A DNA stretch of 37,825 nt from JAQGMV01 sp050260255 (GTDB lineage: Bacteria > Pseudomonadota > Gammaproteobacteria > Burkholderiales > SG8-41): the NCBI GenBank assembly GCA_050260255.1, contig JBLNBW010000124.1:1-37825 (forward strand), written 5' to 3'. Shown here piece by piece: positions 1-8,815 of this stretch (position 1 is its first letter; each line of letters opens with the position of its first letter). A program made the position numbers and the translations under genes. The notes below the pieces were generated by a model, which ran no database searches, was not told the origin of the DNA, and saw nothing but the letters and a program-made list of their open reading frames with translations.

Positions 1-2
1 AC

Positions 3-31
3 ATGACGAATGCAAGAAATGCATGCGTCAT
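3..31. repeat. Short hairpin-forming inverted repeat
   Basis: Two 12-nt arms (3-14 and 20-31) are complementary apart from one position, with a 5-nt AGAAA loop. No T-run follows, so it is not a convincing intrinsic terminator. It could be an operator or the end of an element cut by the window edge. Confidence 0.35.
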
Positions 32-158
32 CAGCTAGTGCGGATTACGTCACGCTCGGCGCATCAGAGCTTTTGACGCAAGAAAGCGCGCATGGATAAT
101 GCCTCAGCAGCGTCTGCCGCACGTGCAGTGCGCGCACATTCATCATCAAGGAGATACC

Positions 159-539
159 ATGAATCGTTTCTATCGATGCCTCGCCCGCGTACTCATTGTC
201 TGCACGATGGCGGTCGGCATGCCGCTGCCCGCTTCAGCGGGCATCGTCACCACCGATCAAGTTCAGGCTGCCGGCGACCGGGACAAGGTGCGTAGCTTCC
301 TCGACCGCGCCGAAGTCCGCGCGCAGATGGAAGGCCTGGGGGTCGATGCCGATGCCGCGCGCGCCCGGGTCGATGCGCTCACCGACGAAGAAGTGAGCAA
401 CCTTGCCGGACGCATAGACACGCTGCCTGCCGGCGGCGACAGCATTCTCGGTGTGCTGTTCGCGGTGTTCATCATTCTGCTCATCACCGACATTCTCGGT
501 CTTACCAAGGTGTTTCCGTTCACGAGGTCGGTGCGCTGA
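159..539 (+). CDS. PA2779-like exported small membrane protein
   Basis: The product is 126 aa. The start at 159 is chosen because AAGGAG lies about 7 nt upstream and it begins a clear signal peptide: basic N-terminus, hydrophobic core, ASA cleavage motif ending at residue 27. The mature part is a charged helical segment (about 30-90) with a conserved-looking ALTDEEV patch. One hydrophobic helix follows near residues 95-115 and then a short basic tail. This is the layout of the PA2779 family, whose function is unknown. In other genomes the family often sits beside a PA2778-type peptidase, but no such gene is visible here. A strong terminator follows directly, so it is probably monocistronic. 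Confidence 0.75.
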   Translation: MNRFYRCLARVLIVCTMAVGMPLPASAGIVTTDQVQAAGDRDKVRSFLDRAEVRAQMEGLGVDADAARARVDALTDEEVSNLAGRIDTLPAGGDSILGVLFAVFIILLITDILGLTKVFPFTRSVR

Positions 540-563
540 CTTCGCGCTTCGGCTAAAGACGTC

Positions 564-593
564 GCCCCGCCTCGGCGGGGCTTTTCTTTTTTT
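564..593 (+). terminator. Rho-independent terminator after the PA2779-like gene
   Basis: A perfect 8-bp stem GCCCCGCC/GGCGGGGC (564-571 and 574-581) with a 2-nt centre is followed by a T-rich tract (582-593). It lies 24 nt after the stop codon of the plus-strand gene. Confidence 0.9.
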
Positions 594-652
594 GATGGTC
601 TTGCTGCCCGCGTTGGCGTTCTGCTGGCGCAGCTCCGCGCTGCAACCTGCGT

Positions 653-979
653 CTACTCCTCGCGGCTGGCCGGTATCTCGGCGCCGTCCTGCAGGCAGGC
701 GTAGTTGCCGATGAACCAGGTCACCACGCCAACCAGCATCAGCGCGCCCGAAATCCACCCGAGCGGTCCCTGGTGGAGCAGTCCATCGGTTATGTCGGCG
801 TTTTCCCCTGCGCGGCTCATGGCGGCGATATATCCCGCTATGCCGGCCATCGTGACGAGCCAGCCCGCGAGTATCGCGCGGCGGCCTTGCTCCGAGCGCG
901 ATCCGGTCTCGGATGGGTCGGTGCTTTGCCCCCGTTCCCACGGCGACGCCGGAGACGTTCTCGCGTTAGTGGACCTCAT
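653..979 (-). CDS. Small two-helix membrane protein, coupled to the TDT carrier
   Basis: The product is 108 aa. Its ATG overlaps the stop of the upstream carrier gene in an ATGA arrangement (976-979), a typical sign of translational coupling. Residues 1-33 are polar. Two hydrophobic segments follow (about 35-53 and 73-92), then a short acidic tail. No known domain was recognised. The coupling suggests a subunit or stability partner of the carrier, but that is inference from position only. Confidence 0.65.
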   Translation of the reverse strand: MRSTNARTSPASPWERGQSTDPSETGSRSEQGRRAILAGWLVTMAGIAGYIAAMSRAGENADITDGLLHQGPLGWISGALMLVGVVTWFIGNYACLQDGAEIPASREE

Positions 980-2118
980 GTGGACCTTCTCTTCTGCGTA
1001 ACAGACCCGGATGCCGCCATGCGCGGCCGGACCGCGAACGACATCACGAATCCCAGAAACGTCATGAGCCATGCGGTGAGCGCTGCGACGACGAAGCAGC
1101 GTGAAAGGAGCAGCAAAAACGGAAGCGCCAGCGCCTCGCCCAGGCGATACGTGGCGCTCGTATACATCGCGAGCGGGAACACCGCGCCCCAGTACAGCGG
1201 ATCGTACGTGAGCGGCACTTTGTGCAGTACGTAGCGCCACACGCCGAGCGCAAGCAGCATGGGAATCCACCACGTCGCGGTTGCCCAGTAGAGCAGGGTG
1301 AAGCCCTTGACGAAGGGCAATATCGACGTGAGCAACGGCGAGGCGGCCGCCGACCGCGTGAGGAGCGCGCCTGCAAGCGCGGAAATCGCCATCGCGCCCA
1401 TGTTGATCCAATACGGCGGCAGCAGATCGGAAGGTGCGAGGCGGAAGAAGGTGTAGCGATAGAAGATGAGCGCGATCATCCAGATGTACAGCATGCCGCC
1501 CGCAAGCCACAGCGAGAGGAGCACGAGCGCCACCAGTTCTCCGTGGCTGCCGATGTCCGGCGCGATCGTGGCGCCAAGGACGACGAGCGATTGCGTCGCC
1601 ACTACCGCGGTGAGCCATCCGCCGTTGATGCCGCTTGCGAGATCCGGCTTGTCGGCGCTCACGGTGAGCGCGGTGAGGATCGCGTACGTCAACACGAGCC
1701 ACAGCACGACGGCGCACCACCAGAGCGCGAGCGCGACTCCCGGCGCGTGTTCTTGAACGGCGAACTGCACGCCGAGCACGCTCGTGGCGGCGACCATGGT
1801 AAAGAACCCCGGCGCGCGCTGATGGCTGCGGAAGTCCGACCAGAATGGCGTGGGATAGCGCATGGCCCGCACGACAGTGAGGAGCCATAACGCGACGTAG
1901 GCGGGCACATTGATGGCAAACAGCAGCCGCGGAAGCGGCTCGAGACCATGCAGCTTGCACGCAACGGCGAGGATGCCGGTCGCCATCACGAGCGCAAAGT
2001 AAGCCGGATGCATCGTCCGCACGTGGTCGATCAACGGCCGTGCGCCGGCGCGGGACACCGGGCGCTCGGTCTCATGCGTGAGATCACGGTTTTGCGCGCG
2101 TGGCGGCGATGCAGTCAT
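976..2118 (-). CDS. Tellurite-resistance/dicarboxylate transporter (TDT, SLAC1/TehA-like) family protein
   Basis: The product is 380 aa with about ten hydrophobic segments. It opens with the HPAYFALVMATGI-type first helix characteristic of the TDT/SLAC1 fold (residues about 36-50). Family members are inner-membrane anion or C4-dicarboxylate channels and carriers, and some are named for tellurite resistance. The substrate here cannot be told from sequence. The first 35 residues are polar, and a later internal start is possible. The 3' end overlaps the small membrane protein by 4 nt, so the two form one transcription unit on the minus strand. Confidence 0.8.
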   Translation of the reverse strand: MTASPPRAQNRDLTHETERPVSRAGARPLIDHVRTMHPAYFALVMATGILAVACKLHGLEPLPRLLFAINVPAYVALWLLTVVRAMRYPTPFWSDFRSHQRAPGFFTMVAATSVLGVQFAVQEHAPGVALALWWCAVVLWLVLTYAILTALTVSADKPDLASGINGGWLTAVVATQSLVVLGATIAPDIGSHGELVALVLLSLWLAGGMLYIWMIALIFYRYTFFRLAPSDLLPPYWINMGAMAISALAGALLTRSAAASPLLTSILPFVKGFTLLYWATATWWIPMLLALGVWRYVLHKVPLTYDPLYWGAVFPLAMYTSATYRLGEALALPFLLLLSRCFVVAALTAWLMTFLGFVMSFAVRPRMAASGSVTQKRRST

Positions 2119-2211
2119 GCGTACACTATGCTGCGCGCGTATCGTGAACGGTAGCGGCGGCCGTCTGGCGCGGATGCAGGGGAGGTGGCCATTTGCCTGT
2201 CGGTATTTGTC

Positions 2212-2430
2212 CTACAAGGACGAGTGATGATACCAGGCGGTGTGGGTTGCATACTGCGGGAGATCGGCGTTGGGCGTCATGCCCATTTTCTCCAGCACGC
2301 GTGCACAAGTGCTGACCGTTTTTACGCTCGAGTTCAGCTCCGCACCGTTTTCGCTCAGCGATTTCGTGCAGGCGATGAGCCGGAACACAAAGCGCACGTT
2401 GCGGTGTGTCGCGCACCTCGCCGGTAGCGC
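2212..2430 (-). pseudogene. Relic of a LuxR/NarL-type response regulator (HTH part only)
   Basis: The frame upstream of the stop at 2212 encodes about 60 residues that read as a degraded LuxR-type HTH. It contains VFRLIA, then SLSENGAELNSSVKTVST, then ARVLEKMGMTPNADLPQYA, close to the usual recognition-helix and C-terminal pattern of NarL-type regulators. The frame is closed by a stop at 2431-2433 and no receiver domain is found in the 110 nt before the next gene. It is a 3' fragment that can no longer give a regulator. The rest of 2119-2544 holds nothing else I can support. Confidence 0.6.
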
Positions 2431-2544
2431 TCAACACGCCGAGACCGGCAACCGGAGAAACCAGGGAGCAACACCGGCACGAGCGGTAAAGCGCTTGCTC
2501 GCCGTCCGGCATTCGGCGCTCGCGCTGCAGCTCGTGCGCCGCGA

Positions 2545-3510
2545 TCAGTCCGCGTGTATGTTCGCCGAACGCGCGACCTCGCCCCACTTCTTGAGCTCGG
2601 CAGCGAGATGCGCGCGGAATTCCTCGGGCGTCGACGGCGTGGCGACCGTTCCGCCTTCCTGCAGGCGTTCTATGGTCTCCTTGGTCGTCAGCACTTCGGT
2701 GAATGCCTTGTTCAGGCGATCGACGATGTCTTTCGGCATGTTAAGCGGGCCGAGAAAGCCGCCCCACGAATAGGCCTCGTAGCCGGGCAATCCCGATTCT
2801 GCGATCGTGGGCAGATCGGGGAGCGTCGGAATGCGCTTCGCGCCGCCTACGCCGAGCGCCCGCAGCTTCCCGGAGCGCACATGCGACAGCGTCGGCGGAA
2901 TGCTCGCGAACATGAGCGGCACCTCGCCGGCGAGCAATGCGACCGTCGAGGGACCGGCGCCCTTGTAGGGGACGTGGATCATGTCGATTTTCGCCATCGA
3001 CTTGAAAAGCTCCGCCGCCAGATGGTCCGCATTGCCCGAGCCGGAGGACGCGAACGAAAATTTGTTCTTCTTCGCGAGCGCAATGAGCTCCTTGACGTTC
3101 TTCGCCGGCAACGAGGGATGCACGAGAAGGAGCAGCGGAAAATCGACGCCGCGTGAAATGAGCGTGAAGTCTTTCAGCGGATCGTACGGCAGGCTCTTGT
3201 ACACGTGCGGGTTCACCGCGAGCGGGCCGGCCGACGACGCGCATATCGTATAGCCGTCCGGCGGCGATGACATCAGCACCTGAAGTCCCGTGATGCCGTT
3301 CGCGCCGCCGCGATTGTCGATGACGACCTGCTGGCCCAGCCGCTCGGAGAGCTTCTGACCCACCACGCGTCCCATGAAGTCCACGCCGCCGCCCGCGGGG
3401 AAGGTGACGATCATGCGTATGGTTTTGCTCGGGTACGCCTGCGCGGACGCGAGCCCCGGGACGGCGAGCAGGGCGAGCGCCGATGCGATAGCCTTGATCT
3501 TCGTGCACAT
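2545..3510 (-). CDS. Bug/TctC-family tripartite tricarboxylate transporter substrate-binding protein
   Basis: The product is 321 aa, the usual size of the family. The start at 3510 is set by an AGGAGGCAAC ribosome-binding site directly upstream and by a clean signal peptide ending in ASA at about residue 22. The mature protein has the Bug signature: YPSKTIRMIVTFPAGG, then DNRGGANG, then DGYT and YKSLPYDPLKDF. These periplasmic receptors bind small organic acids or aromatic acids. No TctA/TctB membrane genes are nearby, so this is one of the orphan receptors typical of Burkholderiales. It is divergent from the zinc alcohol dehydrogenase 148 bp away, which may hint at co-regulation. Confidence 0.92.
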   Translation of the reverse strand: MCTKIKAIASALALLAVPGLASAQAYPSKTIRMIVTFPAGGGVDFMGRVVGQKLSERLGQQVVIDNRGGANGITGLQVLMSSPPDGYTICASSAGPLAVNPHVYKSLPYDPLKDFTLISRGVDFPLLLLVHPSLPAKNVKELIALAKKNKFSFASSGSGNADHLAAELFKSMAKIDMIHVPYKGAGPSTVALLAGEVPLMFASIPPTLSHVRSGKLRALGVGGAKRIPTLPDLPTIAESGLPGYEAYSWGGFLGPLNMPKDIVDRLNKAFTEVLTTKETIERLQEGGTVATPSTPEEFRAHLAAELKKWGEVARSANIHAD

Positions 3511-3658
3511 GTTGCCTCCTCCGCTTTTTGTGTAGCGGGCAATGTGTCCGAAGTGCCGCCGCCTTGTCAACTGCAGCGCCGCTGCGCTGCGTGAGTGCGA
3601 TGACCGGCGCTGCTATCATCGCTGCGATGCGACGCGGACTCAGACAAGAGAGGCACGT

Positions 3659-4687
3659 ATGAAAGCCATGATGCTCGACGGTCCCAACCAGCCTTTCCGG
3701 CCGGTTGAGCTTCCCGATCCGGTTGCTGGTCCCGGCGAAGCGGTAGCGCGCGTGCTCGCGTGCGGCTCCGGACTCACCATACAGCATCTCAAAGCGGGGC
3801 GGCGGCCCGCGAAGTTTCCGCTCGTGCTTGGACACGAGATCGTCGGCGAGATCGTCGACGTCGGTGCAGGCGTGAGCGGCCTTGCGATCGGCGATCCCGT
3901 CACCGTCTATTATTACCTTAACTGCGGCCATTGCCGCTGGTGCCTCGCGAACCTGGAGCCGCTGTGCAACGAGGGCGGCGGCAACGTCGGGCGCGACTGC
4001 AACGGGGGCTATGCGGAGTACGTGAAGCTGCCGGGGCACATGTTCATCAAGCTGCCGCCGACACTCGACTATCGCAAACATCCCGCAGAGATCGCTGTTG
4101 TCATGGATGCGCTCGCCACGCCGTACAAGGTGCTGCGGCGCGCCCATATCAAGGCAGGGGAGACCGTCGCCGTGTTCGGCGCCGGCGGCGGTGTCGGCAT
4201 ACACCAGGTGATGTTCGCGAAATGGGCCCATGCGCGCGTCATCGCGATCGACGTGCGGCCCGAAAAGCTCGACGCCTGCCGCGAGGCCGGCGCCGACGAA
4301 GTAATCGATGCGTCGGACACCGATGTCGCGGCGGCGCTGCTCGATCTCACGCGCGGTGCGGGTGTCGATGTCGCGATCGACTACGTCTCTGCACGCGCGA
4401 CCCTCGAAGCGGGCGCGAAGGCGCTCGGGCGTGCGGGGCGGCTGGTTACGCTCGGCGCGGCGGGCGAGCCTTTTACCGTCTCGGCCGTCGATCTGCTGCT
4501 GAAGGAGCAGGAAGTGCTCGGCAGCCGCTACGTGACGCGTGCGGAGATCCTGGAGACGCTCGACGTGGTCGCACGCGGCGAAGTGTGGCCGCTCGTCACG
4601 CTGGTGCGGCCGCTGGAAGAAGCCGAAACCGTGCACGAGCAGGTCGAGCGCGGCGAGGTCGTCGGACGGGCAGCGCTGCTCATGTGA
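3659..4687 (+). CDS. Zinc-dependent alcohol dehydrogenase (MDR family)
   Basis: The product is 342 aa. The start at 3659 follows an AAGAGAGG ribosome-binding site; the frame stays open further upstream but lacks homology. It has the GroES-like domain first, with probable catalytic-zinc ligands C35 and H59-E60, and structural-zinc cysteines C89, C92, C95 and C103. A Rossmann NAD(P)-binding domain follows, with GAGGGVG at 174-180. It should oxidise or reduce an alcohol/aldehyde pair in the cytoplasm; the substrate is unknown. The neighbouring divergent Bug receptor suggests a role in using an imported compound, which is inference. Confidence 0.88.
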   Translation: MKAMMLDGPNQPFRPVELPDPVAGPGEAVARVLACGSGLTIQHLKAGRRPAKFPLVLGHEIVGEIVDVGAGVSGLAIGDPVTVYYYLNCGHCRWCLANLEPLCNEGGGNVGRDCNGGYAEYVKLPGHMFIKLPPTLDYRKHPAEIAVVMDALATPYKVLRRAHIKAGETVAVFGAGGGVGIHQVMFAKWAHARVIAIDVRPEKLDACREAGADEVIDASDTDVAAALLDLTRGAGVDVAIDYVSARATLEAGAKALGRAGRLVTLGAAGEPFTVSAVDLLLKEQEVLGSRYVTRAEILETLDVVARGEVWPLVTLVRPLEEAETVHEQVERGEVVGRAALLM

Positions 4688-4714
4688 CGATGCGGCTGGC
4701 AATGCAACGGCCGA

Positions 4715-5407
4715 TTACAGCTTGGGAATGCGCAGCGTTTTGCTGATCATCAGCGACCCGGACAGTACGAACAGCAGCGCGAGCGGATGCAGGTCCCACG
4801 GGCCGATGGTCCATACCATGCCGTAGAGATCGTCGCCCAGCCGGTTCTGCATTGCGGCTATCGTCAGGATCAAGGTGAGCACGACGCTCGTCGGTATGGG
4901 CGTTCCTTCGAAATACGCAACCTTGTCGCTACCGGCGGCGAGAGTCTCCGCCGTCACGTTGTAGCGCGCGAGCCTGCTTACGCCGCAGCACACGAAGTAC
5001 ACCAGCGCTGCGCAATCCCAGCCGCCGGTCATTCCCGCCGCAAAGCCGAGCGCCGCGGGCGCGACGCCGAAGGAGATCACGTCGGCCAGCGAGTCGAGCT
5101 CCCGCCCCATGGGCGAGTGCGTGTGCCGCCAGCGGGCGATGCGGCCGTCGAGGACATCGAAAATGAGCGATGCCGGCGCCATGGCGGCCGCGGCGTAGAA
5201 ATGCACCAGCGACTGACTGCCTGCGTACGCCATGGCGAGGAACACTGCAGCGACGCCGCAGCCGGCATTTGCGAGCGTGAAGAGATCCGCCAGATGAAAG
5301 CTGCGGATCATCGAAAAATGCCGCGGGCGATCGGGACGCTGCATGGGGTCTCGGCAGAAATCAGGTGGCTCGTGAGCACACAGTGTGCCCGCGTCCGGCC
5401 TGCGCAT
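4715..5407 (-). CDS. pssA: CDP-diacylglycerol-serine O-phosphatidyltransferase
   Basis: The product is up to 230 aa and makes phosphatidylserine, the precursor of phosphatidylethanolamine, in the inner membrane. The CDP-alcohol phosphotransferase motif DG-x2-AR-x8-G-x3-D-x3-D is complete, starting at DVLDGRIARW, and six to seven hydrophobic helices follow. The start is uncertain. 5407 has a GGGGGA stretch close upstream; 5344 gives the family-like N-terminus MQRPDRPRHFSM. It is convergent with the alcohol dehydrogenase, with 27 bp between the stops. Confidence 0.9.
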   Translation of the reverse strand: MRRPDAGTLCAHEPPDFCRDPMQRPDRPRHFSMIRSFHLADLFTLANAGCGVAAVFLAMAYAGSQSLVHFYAAAAMAPASLIFDVLDGRIARWRHTHSPMGRELDSLADVISFGVAPAALGFAAGMTGGWDCAALVYFVCCGVSRLARYNVTAETLAAGSDKVAYFEGTPIPTSVVLTLILTIAAMQNRLGDDLYGMVWTIGPWDLHPLALLFVLSGSLMISKTLRIPKL

Positions 5408-5532
5408 CCATCCCCCGCGTTCTCGAACGGTGCGAGCCGCGCATAGATCGGAAAGGAAAGCCGGGGCTGCCCTTGGCGAGCGTTACGGGCGCCCCGGTGA
5501 AAATACGGCGCAGCGTCGCGCTGCGCGGCGGG

Positions 5533-5865
5533 TCACTGCGCTTTTTCGCGCGTCCGGGCGGCTTTGCGGTCGGCATCGGCTCTCGCTTTCGCCGCCTTCG
5601 CGTCGCCTTTTTCTTCCGCCTTTTCCGCCTTCATTTCGTGCTTCTCGGCCTTCTCTTCCTTGCCGCGCGCCGCGGCTTTGTCCGCTTTCCTCTCGTGCTT
5701 CTCGGCTTTGCGCTGGGCCTTGCTTTCCGCTTTTTCCGCCTTGTGTTCGCCTTTCATTTCCTGGCGTTCCGCTTTCTGCTCTGCGCGCTCGGCGTTGGCG
5801 GCAAGGGCGAGATTGGAAGCGAGCCCAACAGCGGCGGCGATCGTGGCAGCAAACAACCTGTTCAT
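5533..5865 (-). CDS. Exported Lys/Glu/Ala-rich helical protein
   Basis: The product is 110 aa. The start at 5865 follows GAGGAG and opens a signal peptide (residues 1 to about 20, ALAANA). The rest is almost entirely A, E, K, R, Q, D and H in repeats such as AEKAESKAQRKAEKHERK, so it should form a long charged helix in the periplasm. No domain was recognised. Similar low-complexity exported proteins are common in betaproteobacteria and have no settled role. Because the composition is biased, homology searches would be misleading. Confidence 0.7.
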   Translation of the reverse strand: MNRLFAATIAAAVGLASNLALAANAERAEQKAERQEMKGEHKAEKAESKAQRKAEKHERKADKAAARGKEEKAEKHEMKAEKAEEKGDAKAAKARADADRKAARTREKAQ

Positions 5866-6217
5866 GCGGGAACTCCTCACGTGTGGGGATAAGTCGAAAG
5901 GCCGGAATGGCCTGTCCTTGACGAATGCACCGGGGGGCGCGTGGACGATACGAGAGACTGTCGTCATTTCGTCGTAGGCGAGGGGAGGCAGCTTACGTGC
6001 CTGAATGCTCTCCGCGGCGCGGCGTTCGGGCGGCATGCAGCATCCGCGTTTTCATCTAGAGGCCTTCATCGGATCTACCCGCGAAGGGGCCGGCGGCGGT
6101 CGGCGTCATGCCGCCGGCATGGCGTAAGACGCATAATGCTTGTTCGGGCTCCGTGGCGCATCGGGTTGTGCGCTACAATGCCTGCACAATAAACGCGGCA
6201 CCCGGCAGAGGAAAGTC
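5866..6217. other. Intergenic stretch with hairpin and a TACAAT box
   Basis: No gene is supported here. It holds a 9-bp inverted repeat GCCGGCGGC/GCCGCCGGC (6089-6097 and 6110-6118) with a 12-nt loop and no T-run. A TACAAT hexamer at 6174-6179, with no good -35 partner, could be the -10 of the plus-strand gene starting at 6218. Confidence 0.35.
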
Positions 6218-6991
6218 GTGAAAAACATTCGTGACAAGGCGCCGTCGGCCCACGATTGGGCGGCATTGTGCAGCGCCATCATGCGCTGCGAAGTCGTACT
6301 CGAGAAGATCGCCCAGGACACGACGCTGACCGAGGAGAGGCGTCGCAGCGCGTTCGCCGCGCGGCTGCGCAAGCTCGAGCACGAGCCGGCTTATCGCTGG
6401 CTGGTCGCGCAGCCGGCTTACATTCAGGCGATGGAGGCGTTCACACGCCGCGTCGCGGCCGACGATGCGGCGCGGTTCGAGCTGCTTTCCGCCGTGTGCT
6501 ATTCGATGGAAAGCTTGTATTCGGCCGAGTCCGCGCCCCTCCCCGAGGCGACGGCCAGCACCCGCCGACAGGCGATACGCCATGCGAACGAGCTCGCCCT
6601 GCTCGTGGCCCGTGACGGCGCGGGATTCGAGCGCGGCGAAGGCGACGAAGCGCTGCTCGCCACGCTGCAGCGGTTCATCGCGGACAACGAAAAGCTCGCG
6701 CGCATCGCGCCGGTCGCAACTCGTGAGCTCACTCCGCAGCTGCGTTTCGGCAAGGATGTCGCACACCTCTTGTACGCGATCTTCGGCACATCGCCGCCGA
6801 GCGTCATACGTCCGCTGCTGCGGCTTGCAGGGCCTGCGGTGAGCGACAGGGATGTCGCCGCCGTGGTGGGGCGCATGAAGCGCGAAGCGCGGCTGCTGAC
6901 CGGCAGGGCGCCCGTGCGCAAAGGTCGCTACACGCTGGATCGCATCGTCATCGCGCCGACGTCGAAGAAAAAAACCGTTGCCATCCGGTGA
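6218..6991 (+). CDS. Hypothetical protein, soluble, helical
   Basis: The product is 257 aa. I chose the GTG at 6218 because GAGGAAAG lies about 5 nt upstream; the frame is open back to 6140 without a better signal. The sequence is rich in charged helix-forming residues, has no signal peptide and no membrane segment, and ends in a basic tail (SKKKTVAIR). I do not recognise a family. Both flanking intergenic spaces suggest it is transcribed alone. Confidence 0.6.
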   Translation: MKNIRDKAPSAHDWAALCSAIMRCEVVLEKIAQDTTLTEERRRSAFAARLRKLEHEPAYRWLVAQPAYIQAMEAFTRRVAADDAARFELLSAVCYSMESLYSAESAPLPEATASTRRQAIRHANELALLVARDGAGFERGEGDEALLATLQRFIADNEKLARIAPVATRELTPQLRFGKDVAHLLYAIFGTSPPSVIRPLLRLAGPAVSDRDVAAVVGRMKREARLLTGRAPVRKGRYTLDRIVIAPTSKKKTVAIR

Positions 6992-7075
6992 GGCGTGAGG
7001 CCGGCGTTGCTGCGAAGCGCGCGGTCGTGGTGAGGTTCATGCCAACGTCGTCGCAGCGCGCACTTCCCGGGTCCG

Positions 7076-8401
7076 TCACCGCGCCGCGGCGGTCACTCGC
7101 CAGATCGTGTTGCCGACGTCATCGGCAACCAGCAATGCGCCGCGCTTGTCGATCGCCACGCCAACCGGTCTGCCATACGCTTTACCGTCTGCGCTGAGAA
7201 ATCCCGTGAGAACGGTAATCGGCTGCCCCGATGGTTTGCCCTCCCGGAACGGGACGAAAATCACCTCGTAGCCGCTGTGAGGTCTGCGATTCCAGGAGCC
7301 GTGCTGCCCGACGAACATGCCCTCGGCAAAGCGTGTCGGCAACGCATTGCCTGCCGAATGAACGAGCCCCAGCGAAGCCGTGTGCGCCCCGAGCGCGTAA
7401 TCGGGCACGAGCGCCTTTTGGACGAGGTCGGGACGCTGCGGCTGCATGCGGTCGTCGACGTGCTGCCCGAAGTAACTGTACGGCCAACCGTAGTGGCCGC
7501 CCTCCTTCACGGATGTCATGTAGTCGGGGACGAGATCGCTCCCGAGCTCGTCGCGTTCGTTGACCGCGGTCCACAACGCGCCCGTCGTCGGCTCCCACGC
7601 CATGCCGTTCGGATTGCGCAATCCCGAAGCGTATAGGCGGTGAGCGCCGGTCTGCCGGTCCACTTCCCAGATCGCCGCGCGGCCTTCCTCGGCCGCCATG
7701 CCATTCTCGGCGACGTTGCTGTTCGAGCCGATCGTCACATACAAACGCGCGCCGTCGCGGCTCGCGATGATGTTCTTGGTCCAGTGATGGTTGAGCGGCC
7801 CGGCCGGCAGTGCCACGAATTGGGTGCCGGAGGCCGTGATACGCGTCTCGCCGGGCACGTACGGGAACCGCACCACCGCATCGGTATTCGCGACGAAGAA
7901 CTCGTTGCCGACGAGTGCCATGCCGAAGGGCGAATTGAGCTTGTCGAGAAATATGCTGCGTGTTTCGGGCACGCCGTCGCCATCGGCGTCCCGCAGGAGC
8001 GTGATGCGATTCGCGCTCGGCGTGCCCGAGCCCGCTTTCTTCATGAAGTGCTTCATGAACCAGCCGCGTATGCCGCGCGAGTCCTCGGGCTTCGGCGGCG
8101 CGTCCGTTTCCGCTACCAGCACATCGCCGTTCGGGAGAACGTACAGCCAGCGAGGATGTGCGAGGCCCGTGGCGTATGCCGTGACGGCGAGCCCCGCTGC
8201 GGGCGTAGGTTTGCCGTTCTCGGGCCATCCCTGCGCGGGCGCTACGTTGACGGTGGGAAAGAAGGTGCGCTTCGGTTCCGGTAGCTCGGGTTGCGGTCCG
8301 ATGCCGGCGGCAACCGGCAGCTTCGCCGTCTCGCCGCATGCCGCCAGCGCAAGCGCGGTCGCGCACGCCGTTATGATCGGAAGCACCGTCCTGGGCACCA
8401 T
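7076..8401 (-). CDS. PQQ-type sorbosone/aldose dehydrogenase-like lipoprotein
   Basis: The product is 441 aa from the start at 8401. It has a lipoprotein signal with lipobox LAAC, Cys22 being the lipidated residue. The mature part is the six-bladed beta-propeller of the soluble glucose dehydrogenase / L-sorbosone dehydrogenase family, with motifs such as HPRWLYVLPNGDVLVAET, LNHHWTKNI, SGLRNPNGMAWEP and GHYGWPYSYFGQ. Members oxidise aldoses or sorbosone with PQQ and calcium in the periplasm. No PQQ biosynthesis gene is in the window. The frame is open to 8473, but the longer form would bury the lipoprotein signal. Confidence 0.85.
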   Translation of the reverse strand: MVPRTVLPIITACATALALAACGETAKLPVAAGIGPQPELPEPKRTFFPTVNVAPAQGWPENGKPTPAAGLAVTAYATGLAHPRWLYVLPNGDVLVAETDAPPKPEDSRGIRGWFMKHFMKKAGSGTPSANRITLLRDADGDGVPETRSIFLDKLNSPFGMALVGNEFFVANTDAVVRFPYVPGETRITASGTQFVALPAGPLNHHWTKNIIASRDGARLYVTIGSNSNVAENGMAAEEGRAAIWEVDRQTGAHRLYASGLRNPNGMAWEPTTGALWTAVNERDELGSDLVPDYMTSVKEGGHYGWPYSYFGQHVDDRMQPQRPDLVQKALVPDYALGAHTASLGLVHSAGNALPTRFAEGMFVGQHGSWNRRPHSGYEVIFVPFREGKPSGQPITVLTGFLSADGKAYGRPVGVAIDKRGALLVADDVGNTIWRVTAAAR

Positions 8402-8815
8402 ATGACCGTCGCGTTGGATGGCTTTGCCATGTGATGCGTCAGCGCTGCTTCGGGCGCGCAGCGTCATACGCAAGCGCCAGTCGAAGCTGGCGTGAGCGCC
8501 ATGCGATCCGGGTATGAAATGATGGGCATTGCGTGCTCCGCTTGCCGATACCCTTGTATTGCAAGCACAAAACTCGCCTGGTCTTCGGCATGACGGCCAC
8601 CTGATGATTATTTCGAACGCGCGGCGACTGCCTATGCGCTGCAGTTATCCCATCGTGCTCGGGCCGGATACTGTCGATCGGTGTCCAGGGCTTTCGCCAC
8701 GCTTGCGGTCATCGGGGCTAAAGCCGGCATCGCAGCGGCCGTTATACCGGAGAGTGAGCATCTGCGCCGGTCGTCGGCGGCAGCGCCGCGAGCGGCTACA
8801 ACCAGTGGGGGGACC
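8402..8815. other. Divergent intergenic region without a recognisable gene
   Basis: This 414-bp stretch lies between two divergently read genes and must hold both promoters. I see no convincing -35/-10 pair, RNA gene or repeat. The plus frame is open from 8681, but that part has no homology-like character or good ribosome-binding site. Confidence 0.4.

Noticed and set aside
2126..2587. A 153-codon minus-strand open frame beside the Bug receptor
   Set aside because: No motif or ribosome-binding site; it overlaps the end of the receptor gene and the HTH relic, which has real family likeness in a different frame.
2741..4702. A 653-codon open frame on the minus strand
   Set aside because: It runs antisense through the zinc alcohol dehydrogenase and out of frame through the Bug receptor; its translation is Arg/Ala/His-rich with no domain, a usual effect of high GC.
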